A DNA stretch of 64,000 nt from an uncultured Bacteroidales bacterium (GTDB taxonomy: Bacteria; Bacteroidota; Bacteroidia; Bacteroidales; UBA932): assembly GCA_947306365.1 (NCBI GenBank), contig CAMZGD010000001.1, positions 124,001-188,000 of the forward strand, read 5' to 3'. Positions 25,646 through 34,175 of this stretch are shown here, piece by piece; position 1 is the stretch's first letter; each line of letters opens with the position of its first letter. The position numbers and the translations under genes were made by a program. The notes under the pieces are model-generated. The model saw only the letters and a list, made by a program, of their open reading frames with translations. It ran no database searches and was not told the DNA's origin.

Positions 25646-26836
25646 CTATTTGATGACGCCGAGTTCCTTGCCGATCTTGGTGAAGGCGGCGACGCACTTG
25701 TCGAGGTGTTCCTTCTCGTGTCCGGCCGAGACCTGGACGCGGATGCGGGCCTGTCCCTTCGGGACGACCGGATAGTAGAAACCGGTGACGTAGATGCCCT
25801 CTTCCTGCAGGCGGGCAGCCATCTTCTGGGAAAGCGGCGCGTCGTAGAGCATCACGGCGCAGATGGCCGATTCGGTGGGCTTGATGTCGAAGCCGGCGGC
25901 CTTCATCTTGCCGATGAAGTAGTCGGTGTTGGCGTGGAGCTTGTCCTGCAGCTCGTTGGTCTCGCTCATCATTTCGAACATCTTGATGCCGGCGGCGGCG
26001 ATCATCGGCGGAATGGAGTTGGAGAACAGGTACGGGCGGGAACGCTGGCGGAGCATCGCGATAATCTCCTTCTTGCCGGTGGTGAAACCGCCGACCGCGC
26101 CGCCGAAACTCTTGCCGAGGGTGCCGGTGAGAATCTCGATCTTGCCGCGCAGGTTGAAGCGTTCGGTGGTGCCGCGGCCCGTCTTGCCGACCACGCCGGC
26201 CGAGTGCGACTCGTCGACCATCACCATCGCGTTGTACTTGGTGGCCAGTTCGTAGATCTTGTCTAGCGGCGCGACGTTGCCGTCCATCGAGAAGACGCCG
26301 TCGGTGACGATGATGCGGTGACGCTGGGCTTGGGCGGTCTTGAGGCAGTTTTCAAGCTCCTCCATGTCCGCATTGGCATAGCGGTAGCGCTGGGCCTTGC
26401 ACAGGCGCACGCCGTCGATGATCGAGGCGTGGTTGAGGGCGTCGGAAATGATGGCGTCGTGCTCGTCGAGCAGCGGTTCGAACACGCCGCCGTTGGCGTC
26501 GAAGCAGGAGGCGTAGAGGATGGCATCCTCCGTGCCGAAGAATTCGGAAATCTTCTTCTCCAATTCCTTGTGCAGGTCGCCGGTACCGCAGATGAAGCGG
26601 ACGGACGACATCCCGTAGCCGTGGGTGTCGAGCGCCTTCTTGGCCGCTTCCACCAGCTTGGGGTTGTTGGCCAGGCCGAGGTAGTTGTTTGCACAGAAAT
26701 TCAGGACATCCTTGTCGGGCATCACCTTGATGGCTGCCTGCTGGGCGGACGTGATGACGCGTTCCTCCTTGTACAAGCCGGCTTCACGGATGGACTGAAG
26801 CTCGGCTTCCAGATACTTTTGAAAATCGTTATACAT
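25646..26836 (-). CDS. kbl: Glycine C-acetyltransferase (2-amino-3-ketobutyrate CoA ligase)
   Basis: A 396-residue PLP enzyme of the alpha-oxoamine synthase family. It splits 2-amino-3-ketobutyrate with CoA into glycine and acetyl-CoA, the second step of threonine breakdown. Key segments: FCANNYLGLANNP, SVRFICGTGDLHKELE, DESHSAGVVGKTGRG and the PLP-lysine in GTLGKSFGGAVGG. I choose the ATG at 26836, giving MYNDFQKYLEAEL; the upstream ATG at 26860 overlaps the -7 promoter element. The partner enzyme, an SDR-type threonine dehydrogenase, is encoded 30 kb away at 56852 instead of next door. Confidence 0.92.
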   Translation of the reverse strand: MYNDFQKYLEAELQSIREAGLYKEERVITSAQQAAIKVMPDKDVLNFCANNYLGLANNPKLVEAAKKALDTHGYGMSSVRFICGTGDLHKELEKKISEFFGTEDAILYASCFDANGGVFEPLLDEHDAIISDALNHASIIDGVRLCKAQRYRYANADMEELENCLKTAQAQRHRIIVTDGVFSMDGNVAPLDKIYELATKYNAMVMVDESHSAGVVGKTGRGTTERFNLRGKIEILTGTLGKSFGGAVGGFTTGKKEIIAMLRQRSRPYLFSNSIPPMIAAAGIKMFEMMSETNELQDKLHANTDYFIGKMKAAGFDIKPTESAICAVMLYDAPLSQKMAARLQEEGIYVTGFYYPVVPKGQARIRVQVSAGHEKEHLDKCVAAFTKIGKELGVIK

Positions 26837-26857
26837 GACAGCGTTGTTTGCAATACA

Positions 26858-26889
26858 CAAATATATGAAAATTTGGGTTTTTCGGCAAA
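26858..26889 (-). promoter_or_regulatory. Promoter of kbl
   Basis: On the minus strand, TTTG (26886-26889), a 20-bp spacer and TATATTTG (26858-26865) match the Bacteroidetes consensus. It overlaps the divergent acpP promoter, so only one polymerase could probably bind at a time. Confidence 0.65.
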
Positions 26890-26903
26890 AATTAGTTACT
26901 TTG
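26872..26903 (+). promoter_or_regulatory. Promoter of acpP-fabF
   Basis: TTTG at 26872-26875, 20-bp spacer and TTACTTTG at 26896-26903 (one mismatch to TAnnTTTG). The leader would be about 75 nt. Confidence 0.5.
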
Positions 26904-26981
26904 CAGAATCTTGTCGGAATCCGGCAGGATTTGAAGGAATGAAACTAAACCAAAAACAATAAAAACTAAAACCTTTACATT

Positions 26982-27218
26982 ATGGAAGATATTGCTTCGA
27001 AAGTCATCTCCATCATCGTGTACAAACTCGGTGCGGAAGAAAGCGAAGTGACCCCGGCCGCCAGCTTCAAGAACGACCTCGGCGCTGATTCGCTCGACAC
27101 GGTCGAACTGATCATGGAGTTTGAGAAAGAGTTTAATATCACCATCCCCGACGACGTGGCCGAGAAAATCTCGACGGTCCAGGATGCGATTGACTACATC
27201 AAGGCTAACGTTCAGTAG
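26982..27218 (+). CDS. acpP: Acyl carrier protein
   Basis: A 78-residue acidic protein. The 4'-phosphopantetheine attachment serine is Ser37 in [12 protein letters not shown]. It carries growing acyl chains in fatty-acid synthesis and donates acyl groups to lipid A enzymes. fabF begins 5 bp after its stop, the conserved acpP-fabF pair, so both are surely co-transcribed from the divergent promoter region shared with kbl. Confidence 0.97.
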   Translation: MEDIASKVISIIVYKLGAEESEVTPAASFKNDLGADSLDTVELIMEFEKEFNITIPDDVAEKISTVQDAIDYIKANVQ

Positions 27219-27223
27219 ATTGC

Positions 27224-28474
27224 GTGTCGAAAAGGGTTGTCATTACCGGCATCGGGACCATCAATCCCCTGGGCAGCTGTGTAGCGGAATATTTTCAGAA
27301 TCTGGACCGGGGCGTCAGCGGGGCGAAGATCATCGATAGGTTGGATACAACCTATTTCAAGACAAAGTTCGCCTGCGAGATTCCGGACTATGATCCGGCC
27401 CGCTTCCCGGAGGCGATCGACCGGAAGGAGGTCCGCAAGACGGATCCCTTCACGCAGTATGCGATGATCGCGGCCGCCGAGGCTGTACGCGACAGCGGCC
27501 TGGACCTGGAGAGCATCGACCTCAGGCGGGTCGGTGTCGTCGTAGGTTCCGGCGTAGGCGGCATCAATACGTATACGGAGGAGATCAAGGAGTATTTCGA
27601 GAGCGACTATCATCGGTTCAGCCCGTTCCTGATCCCCAAGTTCATCACCAACATCGCCTCGGGCCACATTGCCATCAAGTATGGCTTCCGGGGCCCGAAC
27701 TTCGGCGTATCTTCGGCCTGCGCGACCTCGGCCCACGCCATCCTGACGGCGGCTTCCCAGATCCAGCTGGGGCGCGCCGACATCATGGTTTCGGGCGGGA
27801 CCGAGGCACCCATCTCCATTCCGGGCCTGGGCGGCTTCAACGCGGCCCATGCGCTTTCCACCAACAACGAAGAATACCGGACGGCCTCCCGGCCGTTCGA
27901 CGCGACACGCGACGGCTTCGTGATGGGCGAAGGTGCCGCAATCCTCATCGTCGAAGAGTATGAGCACGCGCTCCGGCGCGGCGCGCACATCTATGCGGAA
28001 ATCGCGGGATTCGGCATGACCTGCGACGCGTTCCACATCACGGCGCCGCGGGAAGACGGCGAAAGCGCGGCAGAGGCCATGTCGCTTGCGCTGCACGAAG
28101 CCGGCCTGACGCCGGCCGACGTCGATTACATCAATGCGCACGGCACTTCCACGCCGCTGGGCGACATCGCCGAGCTGCGGGCCGTCAAACGCGTCTTCGG
28201 TGACGACGCCTACAAGGTCAACATCAGTTCGACCAAGTCGATGACGGGGCATATGATGGGCGCGGCCGGCGCCGTCGAGGCACTGGCCTGCATCCACGCC
28301 ATCCGGGACGGCGTGATCCCGCCGACCATCAATTTCCGGCACGAAGACCCGGAAATCGACTACCGGCTCAACCTGACGCTCTGCGAGAAGCAGGAGCGCA
28401 GGGTGCGCGTCGCCATCAGCAACAATTTCGGATTCGGCGGGCAGAACGCCTGCCTGGCCTTCCGCGCCCTTTAG
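27224..28474 (+). CDS. fabF: Beta-ketoacyl-ACP synthase II
   Basis: A 416-residue condensing enzyme that elongates acyl-ACP with malonyl-ACP. The Cys-His-His triad is visible: Cys166 in SSACATSAHA, His306 in NAHGTSTPLGD and His343 in MTGHMMGAAG; the glycine-rich end is NNFGFGGQNA. The start is a GTG at 27224 (MSKRVVITGIGTINPLG), the normal length for the family. It is coupled to acpP. The convergent DUF4270 gene begins its 3' end directly after the fabF stop, with no terminator that I can see. Confidence 0.96.
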   Translation: MSKRVVITGIGTINPLGSCVAEYFQNLDRGVSGAKIIDRLDTTYFKTKFACEIPDYDPARFPEAIDRKEVRKTDPFTQYAMIAAAEAVRDSGLDLESIDLRRVGVVVGSGVGGINTYTEEIKEYFESDYHRFSPFLIPKFITNIASGHIAIKYGFRGPNFGVSSACATSAHAILTAASQIQLGRADIMVSGGTEAPISIPGLGGFNAAHALSTNNEEYRTASRPFDATRDGFVMGEGAAILIVEEYEHALRRGAHIYAEIAGFGMTCDAFHITAPREDGESAAEAMSLALHEAGLTPADVDYINAHGTSTPLGDIAELRAVKRVFGDDAYKVNISSTKSMTGHMMGAAGAVEALACIHAIRDGVIPPTINFRHEDPEIDYRLNLTLCEKQERRVRVAISNNFGFGGQNACLAFRAL

Positions 28475-29821
28475 CTATTTAAGTACGGAATAAGTCAGTT
28501 TGAGCACGGGATGGCGCTCCGCGGCCGTTCCGTTGAGCACGGTCTGCGAATAATAGACGTTGTCCGCATAGTAGTACGTCGCGCCCGTGTAGGAGTTGTA
28601 GTAGGCGGTCGTGGGCATCATCCAGAGGTCGTCTTCGTCCGTGAGGCCGCCGGCATCGCGCTGGAGGATATCCTGCAGGTACAGGCTGATGTTCGATTTG
28701 TAGCGGAGCAGGGAACGGTCGATGGATCCGTTCTCCAGGTCGGTGTCGTTTATCTCCTCGATGGGTGTGTAATAGGGCAGCCCGTCGGTGAGGGTCCGGC
28801 GGCAGGGGAACAGGTTGTCGGCGTAGTGGTCGAACCGGTGCAGGTCGCCGTCGTATTCAAACGGGAACTCCACCGTCGCCTTGGCGACGACCAGGTTTTC
28901 CAGCGCGATGCCGTCGGCCGCGGCCCAGTCGGTCACGGCTTTCCGGAGGCTGGCCGCTTCGATGCGGGGCTTGTTTCCGCTAAGGCCCCGGACAAGGATA
29001 TCCCCGCCGTTGTCGGCCGGTGTCCCGCCGTTGCGGTACAGGTTGAGGGAATAGTATTGCCCGAGCTGGAATGAGGCCGTCGAACGGAGCCGGTTGCCGT
29101 TTTCGTCATCGTAGTCCCAGACCAGATAGAGCGAGGAACCGGAGAGATCGAATACAGTGAGGCGTCCGGCGTTCCCGTCGGTTTGGGAATCCGGCTGTTC
29201 GGTGCGCAGGCAGAACCCGTAGAACTGCTTCATGAAAAGCTCCGCACTGTCGAGGACCTCCATCGGAATCTGCAGCAGGCGCTCGCCGACCGATTTCTTG
29301 AGGTCCACGATGTAGATGTCGTCGCCGGTATAGACGCAGCCGCCGTCGGAGACGGGGGTCGCGGTGTAGTATTCGCCCTTGAAGATATCGAGCGAACCGT
29401 TTGCGTGGGTGGAGTCGAGTTCGAAGGTCAGCTGGTGGACGTAGAGGTTCTGCGGAATATAAAGCTGGTCGTCCTGCAGGATAAGGGTGGTGTCCCGCGA
29501 GAAGCTGAGATAGACGCGGTGGACGGAAGGGTTGCGTCCCCAGATAATGGAGTCGGTGGCCGCGTTGACGGACATTAGGCCTTCGGAACTGATGGCGGTG
29601 CCAAGGCTGCCGACGGTCACGGAACTGGACATCTGGCTCTGCAGGTCCGCTACCGGCCGGGATTCGCCCAGCGGGAGGTCAAGGGTGATGGTATGGACGC
29701 TGATATCCTGGCTGTCGGGTACGAAGGCGGAACCCAGCGTATGGTCGGTGTTGATGCACGATGCGAGGAAAAACAAGGCTGACAGCAGGGTCAGGCCCGT
29801 GAAAATCCCGTTATGTCTCAT
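28475..29821 (-). CDS. DUF4270 family lipoprotein
   Basis: A 448-residue protein with a lipoprotein signal (lipobox FLASC, Cys22). The N-terminal segment after the cysteine, DHTLGSAFVPDSQDISV, and the overall all-beta character match the Bacteroidetes DUF4270 family, whose function is unknown. It starts 1 bp after the end of the short GT5-like gene, the same neighbour as in Bacteroides genomes, so they form an operon. It is probably a periplasmic or surface lipoprotein; no catalytic motif is evident. Confidence 0.82.
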   Translation of the reverse strand: MRHNGIFTGLTLLSALFFLASCINTDHTLGSAFVPDSQDISVHTITLDLPLGESRPVADLQSQMSSSVTVGSLGTAISSEGLMSVNAATDSIIWGRNPSVHRVYLSFSRDTTLILQDDQLYIPQNLYVHQLTFELDSTHANGSLDIFKGEYYTATPVSDGGCVYTGDDIYIVDLKKSVGERLLQIPMEVLDSAELFMKQFYGFCLRTEQPDSQTDGNAGRLTVFDLSGSSLYLVWDYDDENGNRLRSTASFQLGQYYSLNLYRNGGTPADNGGDILVRGLSGNKPRIEAASLRKAVTDWAAADGIALENLVVAKATVEFPFEYDGDLHRFDHYADNLFPCRRTLTDGLPYYTPIEEINDTDLENGSIDRSLLRYKSNISLYLQDILQRDAGGLTDEDDLWMMPTTAYYNSYTGATYYYADNVYYSQTVLNGTAAERHPVLKLTYSVLK

Positions 29822-29822
29822 C

Positions 29823-30653
29823 CTAGCTTCTTTCTTTTAACAGGTCGTCGTAAAATTGGTTGTACGTCCGGACATAGGGGCCGCCATCCTTGGTGACCGG
29901 CGTGTAGGGCAGGACCGGAAGGTTTCGTTCCCGTACGTATTCCGCCAGGCGCGGGTCGATTTCGGGAACGCCGGCAATCACGGCGTCGGCATACTGGATG
30001 GCCAGTTTTGCAAGATTTATGCCACTGGGATCGGCAAGAACCGCCACGTCTTCGCGGCGGAGGCTGTCGACCAGGATCTTGTCGATGACCTGGTCGCTCA
30101 GCCGGGCGTCGAGCTGGTCGTTGTAGAGCGACAGGACTACCTTGGCTTCCGTGAAGACCGGGTCTTCGTGATACACTTTCTTGAGGTAAACGGGTAGGAA
30201 ATGGGAAATCCAGCCCTGACAGTGCACGATGTCGGGCCGCCAGCGCAGTTTCTTGACGGTCTCGAGCACGCCGCGTGCGAAAAAGGCGGCCCGTTCGTCG
30301 TTGTCCTTGAAATCCTTGCCCTCTGCGTCCTTGTTGATGAATTTGCGATGGAAGTAGTCTTCGTTGTCGATGAAGTAGACCTGCATCCGGGCGGATGAAA
30401 TGGAAGAGACCTTGATGACCAGCGGCCGGTCGGCATTGTTGATGACGAGGTTCATCCCCGAAAGGCGGATGACCTCGTGCAGCTGGTTGCGGCGTTCGTT
30501 GACCGTGCCGTACCGCGGCATGAAGGAACGGATTTCCTTGCCGCTCTCCTGGATCCCCTGCGGAAGATACCTTCCCAGCACAGATATGTCTGTTTCAGGC
30601 ATATAGGGGAAGATCTCGGAGTTCACGAAAAGTACTCTTACAGGCTCTTCCAT
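29823..30653 (-). CDS. Glycogen/starch synthase-like protein (GT5 N-terminal domain only)
   Basis: A 276-residue protein corresponding to the catalytic N-terminal Rossmann domain of glycogen/starch synthases (VLFVNSEIFPY, DIVHCQGWISHFLP). It lacks the C-terminal nucleotide-sugar domain, and the normal GT5 K-x-G-G-L motif is replaced by TDISVLGRYLPQ. Short proteins of this type are conserved in Bacteroidetes upstream of DUF4270, so it is not a broken gene, but synthase activity is doubtful. I use the ATG at 30653 (MEEPVRVLF). An in-frame upstream extension to 30695 would run through the promoter. Confidence 0.82.
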   Translation of the reverse strand: MEEPVRVLFVNSEIFPYMPETDISVLGRYLPQGIQESGKEIRSFMPRYGTVNERRNQLHEVIRLSGMNLVINNADRPLVIKVSSISSARMQVYFIDNEDYFHRKFINKDAEGKDFKDNDERAAFFARGVLETVKKLRWRPDIVHCQGWISHFLPVYLKKVYHEDPVFTEAKVVLSLYNDQLDARLSDQVIDKILVDSLRREDVAVLADPSGINLAKLAIQYADAVIAGVPEIDPRLAEYVRERNLPVLPYTPVTKDGGPYVRTYNQFYDDLLKERS

Positions 30654-30683
30654 CTTTAAAGTCGTTTTATGGCAAATTCGATA

Positions 30684-30691
30684 CAAAGGTA
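30684..30691 (-). promoter_or_regulatory. -7 element of the GT5-like/DUF4270 operon
   Basis: On the minus strand this reads TACCTTTG, a match to TAnnTTTG, about 30 nt before the chosen ATG. No clear -33 element. Confidence 0.45.
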
Positions 30692-30706
30692 ACAAATTTT
30701 TTTGAT

Positions 30707-30714
30707 TATCTTTG
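30707..30714 (+). promoter_or_regulatory. -7 element of the ftsX operon
   Basis: TATCTTTG, a perfect -7 element, 16 nt before the ftsX ATG. It faces away from the -7 of the GT5-like gene 16 bp to the left, so the two promoters overlap. Confidence 0.55.
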
Positions 30715-30730
30715 TGACCTGGTCCGGAAA

Positions 30731-31609
30731 ATGGCGCAAAAGGGTAAAAATATCGTATTCAGGAGATTGATCCGCTCCTATGTGACCTCGGTCATCAGCA
30801 TTTCGCTCGTGCTCGTGCTGATGGCTGCGGCGGCTGTCTTCGCGGCGAATGCGGGCGGCGTCGCCCGCTGGTTCAAGGAGAACATGGCGGTGTCGGTGCT
30901 GCTCAAGCAGTCCACTTCGGAGAAGGAGGGCCGGGCGCTGGCCGAGTCGCTCTCCTCGCGCCCCTATGTCAAGGAGAGCCGCTTCGTTTCGAAGGAAGAG
31001 GGTGCCGAGGAGATGAAAAGCCTGCTGGGCGAGGATTTCCTTTCGGTGTTCGAGAGTTCCCCGATTCCCATTTCGATCGACCTGAAGCTCGACGGCGACT
31101 TCATCACCGCCGATTCCCTCGACAAGGTCAAGGCCGACTTGCTGTCGGACCGCCGGGTCGAGGAGGTGGTCTACCAGGAGACGCTGGTGGATGCGCTCAA
31201 CGCGAACCTGCGCCGGATCAGCCTGGTGGTCGGCATCGTGATCGTACTGCTGCTGGTCATCTCGTTCGCACTGATCAGCAATACCGTGCGTCTCAACATC
31301 TACGCCCGCCGCTTTACGATCCACACGATGAGCCTGGTGGGCGCGAAGCGTTCGTTCATCGCCCGTCCGTTCGTACGGCAGGCGGTGGTCCAGGGCGCGG
31401 TTTCCGGCCTGATCGCTTCCGGCCTGCTCTATGCACTCATCCGCTGGCTGAGCCGCGATTCCGATTTGCTGACGATGCTGCTCGACATGCGCCTGGTGTG
31501 GGCCGTGCTGGCCTGCACGGTGCTGGCGGGCATCGCCATCTGCGTAGTTTCCACCCTGCTCGTGGTGCGTAAGGTGGCGTATATTTCCAAAGACAATCTG
31601 TATTATTAA
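30731..31609 (+). CDS. ftsX: Cell-division ABC-transporter permease FtsX
   Basis: A 292-residue membrane protein with the FtsX plan: a first membrane helix at about 20-43, an extracytoplasmic domain at about 45-160 (SVLLKQ, RFVSKEEG), then three helices at about 163-187, 220-240 and 255-280. With FtsE it couples ATP use to activation of septal peptidoglycan hydrolases. ftsE is not in this window. It heads a plus-strand run ftsX-DUF3098-uppP-lpxH, the first three of which are commonly linked in Bacteroidetes. Confidence 0.93.
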   Translation: MAQKGKNIVFRRLIRSYVTSVISISLVLVLMAAAAVFAANAGGVARWFKENMAVSVLLKQSTSEKEGRALAESLSSRPYVKESRFVSKEEGAEEMKSLLGEDFLSVFESSPIPISIDLKLDGDFITADSLDKVKADLLSDRRVEEVVYQETLVDALNANLRRISLVVGIVIVLLLVISFALISNTVRLNIYARRFTIHTMSLVGAKRSFIARPFVRQAVVQGAVSGLIASGLLYALIRWLSRDSDLLTMLLDMRLVWAVLACTVLAGIAICVVSTLLVVRKVAYISKDNLYY

Positions 31610-31622
31610 ACGACAGGGGTAT

Positions 31623-31862
31623 ATGGCAAACTTTTCTATGCCCGCCAAAAACGTGAAGATCATCGCCGCCGGCCTGGTGGTGATGGTGCTCGGGTTCGTC
31701 CTGATGCTCGGGGGCGGATCGTCCGATCCGGATGTGTTCAATCCGGCGATGTTCAATTTCCGCAGGCTCGTACTGGCGCCGCTGGTGATCATCCTCGGCA
31801 TCGTGGCGATCATCTATGGGATCATGAAGACGCCCCGTGACGGCGGAGAAAAGGAGAAATAG
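31623..31862 (+). CDS. DUF3098 small membrane protein
   Basis: A 79-residue protein with two hydrophobic helices (IIAAGLVVMVLGFVLMLGGG and VLAPLVIILGIVAIIYGI). The short motif FSMPAKNVKII at the N-terminus and the GGGSSDPDVFNP loop fit DUF3098, found in Bacteroidetes between ftsX and uppP. Function is unknown; its fixed position suggests a link to envelope synthesis. Gaps are 13 bp upstream and 3 bp downstream, so it is inside an operon. Confidence 0.85.
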   Translation: MANFSMPAKNVKIIAAGLVVMVLGFVLMLGGGSSDPDVFNPAMFNFRRLVLAPLVIILGIVAIIYGIMKTPRDGGEKEK

Positions 31863-31865
31863 GCG

Positions 31866-32663
31866 ATGAGCGCGCTGGAAGCCATTCTCCTGGGCCTGCT
31901 TCAGGGACTGACCGAGTTCCTGCCGGTGAGCAGCAGCGGCCATCTGGCCATCGGAAAGGCGCTCTTCGGCATCGAGACCTCCGACCTCAGCTTCGAGGTG
32001 GCGGTGCATGCCGCGACGGTCCTGGCGACCATCGTGGTTTTCCGCAAGGATATCTGGAAACTCCTTTGCGGCCTTTTCAAGTGGCAGTACAACAGCGAGA
32101 CGCGCTATATCCTGCTCATCCTGCTCTCGATGGTGCCCGTCTTCATCGTCGGTGTTTTCTTCAAGGATTCCGTCGAGGCGCTCTTCGGCAACGGCCTGGT
32201 CGTGGTGGGCATCGCCCTGCTGGTAACGGCGCTGCTGCTGTTCCTTTCCGAGACGCTGGCCGCCCGGCGCAGGGAGGAAGGGACGAAGATGACGTGGCGT
32301 TCGGCCCTCTGGATGGGCCTGGCGCAGGCCGTCGCGGTCGTGCCGGGGCTCTCGCGCAGCGGTTCGACCATCGCCACTGGCCTCCTCTGCGGTGTCCGGA
32401 AAGACGAGGTTACCCGGTTCTCGTTCCTGATGGTGCTGGTTCCGATCCTTGGAGAGGCGTTCCTCGACGTGGTGGGCGGTGGTTTCGCCGCCAGCAGCGT
32501 GGGCGCGCTGCCGCTGCTGCTCGGCTTCCTGGCCGCTTTCGTCTCCGGCCTGTTCGCCTGCCGGATCATGATTGCTATGGTCCGCCGTGCGCGGCTGAAA
32601 TGGTTCGCGCTCTACTGCGTGCTGGTCGGCGTGGCTTGCCTTGTCTTCTCAATGGTTTCGTAG
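31866..32663 (+). CDS. uppP: Undecaprenyl-diphosphatase (UppP/BacA)
   Basis: A 265-residue integral membrane protein that dephosphorylates undecaprenyl diphosphate so that the lipid carrier can be reused for peptidoglycan and other wall polymers. Both family motifs are present: LLQGLTEFLPVSSSGHL near the N-terminus and VPGLSRSGSTI at about residue 158-168. Several transmembrane helices follow. It is the third gene of the ftsX run, and lpxH begins 6 bp after its stop. Confidence 0.96.
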   Translation: MSALEAILLGLLQGLTEFLPVSSSGHLAIGKALFGIETSDLSFEVAVHAATVLATIVVFRKDIWKLLCGLFKWQYNSETRYILLILLSMVPVFIVGVFFKDSVEALFGNGLVVVGIALLVTALLLFLSETLAARRREEGTKMTWRSALWMGLAQAVAVVPGLSRSGSTIATGLLCGVRKDEVTRFSFLMVLVPILGEAFLDVVGGGFAASSVGALPLLLGFLAAFVSGLFACRIMIAMVRRARLKWFALYCVLVGVACLVFSMVS

Positions 32664-32669
32664 TCAGCA

Positions 32670-33380
32670 ATGGCCGCATCCGGAAGCCATCTCTTCGTGG
32701 CCGACCTGCATCTGGGGGCGGACGCCGATCCCGGCGGTGTCCGGGAGCGGGCGTTCGTGCAGTACCTGCAGTCGCTTCCGGCCGACTTGAAGGCGCTCTA
32801 CCTGCTGGGCGACATCTTCGATTTCTGGGTGGACTACCGCGACGTGGTGCCGCGCGGCAGCGTGCGCGTGCTCGCGGCGCTGGCCGAGGTGGCGCAGCGG
32901 GCCGATGTCTGGTTCTTCCGCGGCAACCACGACTGGTGGGTGACCGACTATTTCGAAAAGGAACTGGGCGTACACATCGTGCAGGAGCCCTGGCGCGTGT
33001 TCGAGATCGACGGCCGCCGGGTGCTGGCCGGTCACGGCGACACGCTCGGCAGCCACGACCCCAAGTCGAAACTGATCCGTTGCGTGTTCCGCAACAAGGT
33101 CTGCATCGCGCTGCTCAAGGCGCTTCATCCCCGCCCGGTGTTCCGGTTCGCGCGCAGCTGGTCCGCTTCCAGCCGGAAGCGCCACCCCGAACCGGAGGTG
33201 TTCAAGGGACGCGAAACCGGGCTGTACCGGTTTGCCGACGGATTCGGCCGCAGCAACCGGCCGGCCGACCTCTATGTGTTCGGCCATTACCATGTGCCGG
33301 GTCGGGTGCCCGTGGAAAGCGGAGGCGAACTCGTGGTACTCGGTGCCTGGTCAGGCCCCGACGATACGTTCATCCTGTAA
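32670..33380 (+). CDS. lpxH: UDP-2,3-diacylglucosamine diphosphatase (LpxH-like)
   Basis: A 236-residue calcineurin-like metallophosphatase that makes lipid X in lipid A synthesis. Metal-binding motifs appear in order: VADLHLG, LLGDIFDFW, FRGNHDWW, AGHGD and GHYHVPGRV. It follows uppP closely, so it is probably in the ftsX operon, which thereby joins cell division, lipid carrier and lipid A functions. LpxI and LpxG alternatives do not share this motif order. lpxK, four steps of the same pathway away, is at 21420. Confidence 0.9.
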   Translation: MAASGSHLFVADLHLGADADPGGVRERAFVQYLQSLPADLKALYLLGDIFDFWVDYRDVVPRGSVRVLAALAEVAQRADVWFFRGNHDWWVTDYFEKELGVHIVQEPWRVFEIDGRRVLAGHGDTLGSHDPKSKLIRCVFRNKVCIALLKALHPRPVFRFARSWSASSRKRHPEPEVFKGRETGLYRFADGFGRSNRPADLYVFGHYHVPGRVPVESGGELVVLGAWSGPDDTFIL

Positions 33381-33400
33381 TCAGGGATTGTTTCCGCCGG

Positions 33401-34108
33401 TTATCTCCGCTTGTTCCCGATCGCACGGAGGAGGCTTTCATCCTCCGCAAAGCGCTTGGGCACGATGATCTGCGGCCGCGGTTTTCCGAAAACCATCACG
33501 TAGAGGTTGTCGAATTCGCCCCGCTGCCAGTAGCCCACCAGCTCCTCGAGGTCCCTGTCTTCGCCGAACTTGTCGTAAGGCTGCTTGAGGTTTCCCTTGA
33601 AGACTTTGGCGACGCCCTGCCAGAACCCGGCCGTCGTACCGCCCAGGTAGCGTTTCAGGATATAGTAGGGCGTCTGTCCGCATTCGCGGTCGATGAGGCG
33701 GATCATCATCAGACCCTGCTTGAGCGTCAGTTTCCGGAAAATGGGTTCGAAGTCCTTGATCAGGTCTTCCTTCAACTGGTTGAGGTACTTGTCCTGCTGC
33801 CGCCGGGTGTAGTTGCGGGCGAGGAAAATGCTGTCGGTCTCGTTGATGACACGGCTGACGAGCAGGGCGTACGGATAGGCCTTGCTGAAATTGTGCACGC
33901 GCTTGTAGTATTTCACCCAGTCGCGCTTGTTCATCGTCTGGCGCGGATGGATGACGGCGGGCGGGAGTTCGTCCACGTAGATGGTGTCGCCCTGATAGAC
34001 ATAATACTCCATCACCTTGAGCTCGCGCCGGTTGTTCTGGGCGGAGAGCGAAGGCGTCAGCAGCGCGGCCGCAAGGATGGCGGTCAGGAAGGTCAGGACG
34101 CGTCTCAT
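33401..34108 (-). CDS. DUF4294 family exported protein
   Basis: A 235-residue protein with a signal peptide (MRRVLTFLTAILAAALLTPSLSAQ). The body is basic and helical, with MNKRDWVKYYKRVHNFSKAYPYA and DRECGQTPYYILKRYLGG, which characterise the Bacteroidetes DUF4294 family; function is unknown. I use the ATG at 34108; the longer frame to 34384 runs over the promoter and into gltS. The -7 element ends 9 nt before this ATG, so the leader is very short. It converges with lpxH over a 20-bp gap. Confidence 0.82.
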   Translation of the reverse strand: MRRVLTFLTAILAAALLTPSLSAQNNRRELKVMEYYVYQGDTIYVDELPPAVIHPRQTMNKRDWVKYYKRVHNFSKAYPYALLVSRVINETDSIFLARNYTRRQQDKYLNQLKEDLIKDFEPIFRKLTLKQGLMMIRLIDRECGQTPYYILKRYLGGTTAGFWQGVAKVFKGNLKQPYDKFGEDRDLEELVGYWQRGEFDNLYVMVFGKPRPQIIVPKRFAEDESLLRAIGNKRR

Positions 34109-34117
34109 TTTCGCCGG

Positions 34118-34125
34118 CAAAGGTA
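34118..34125 (-). promoter_or_regulatory. -7 element of the DUF4294 gene
   Basis: On the minus strand this reads TACCTTTG, matching TAnnTTTG. The predicted start leaves a leader of only about 6 nt. Confidence 0.5.
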
Positions 34126-34175
34126 GGATTCTTTCTGAAAAAACGTTATTTTTACCAGATAAAACCGTTTTGCCG

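Noticed and set aside
26837..26860. Longer Kbl start at ATG 26860
   Set aside because: It overlaps the -7 element of a good promoter, so the codon would lie upstream of the transcript start.
29823..30653. Calling the short GT5-like gene a truncated pseudogene
   Set aside because: Length, start, stop and DUF4270 neighbour match an intact Bacteroidetes family of short synthase-like proteins.
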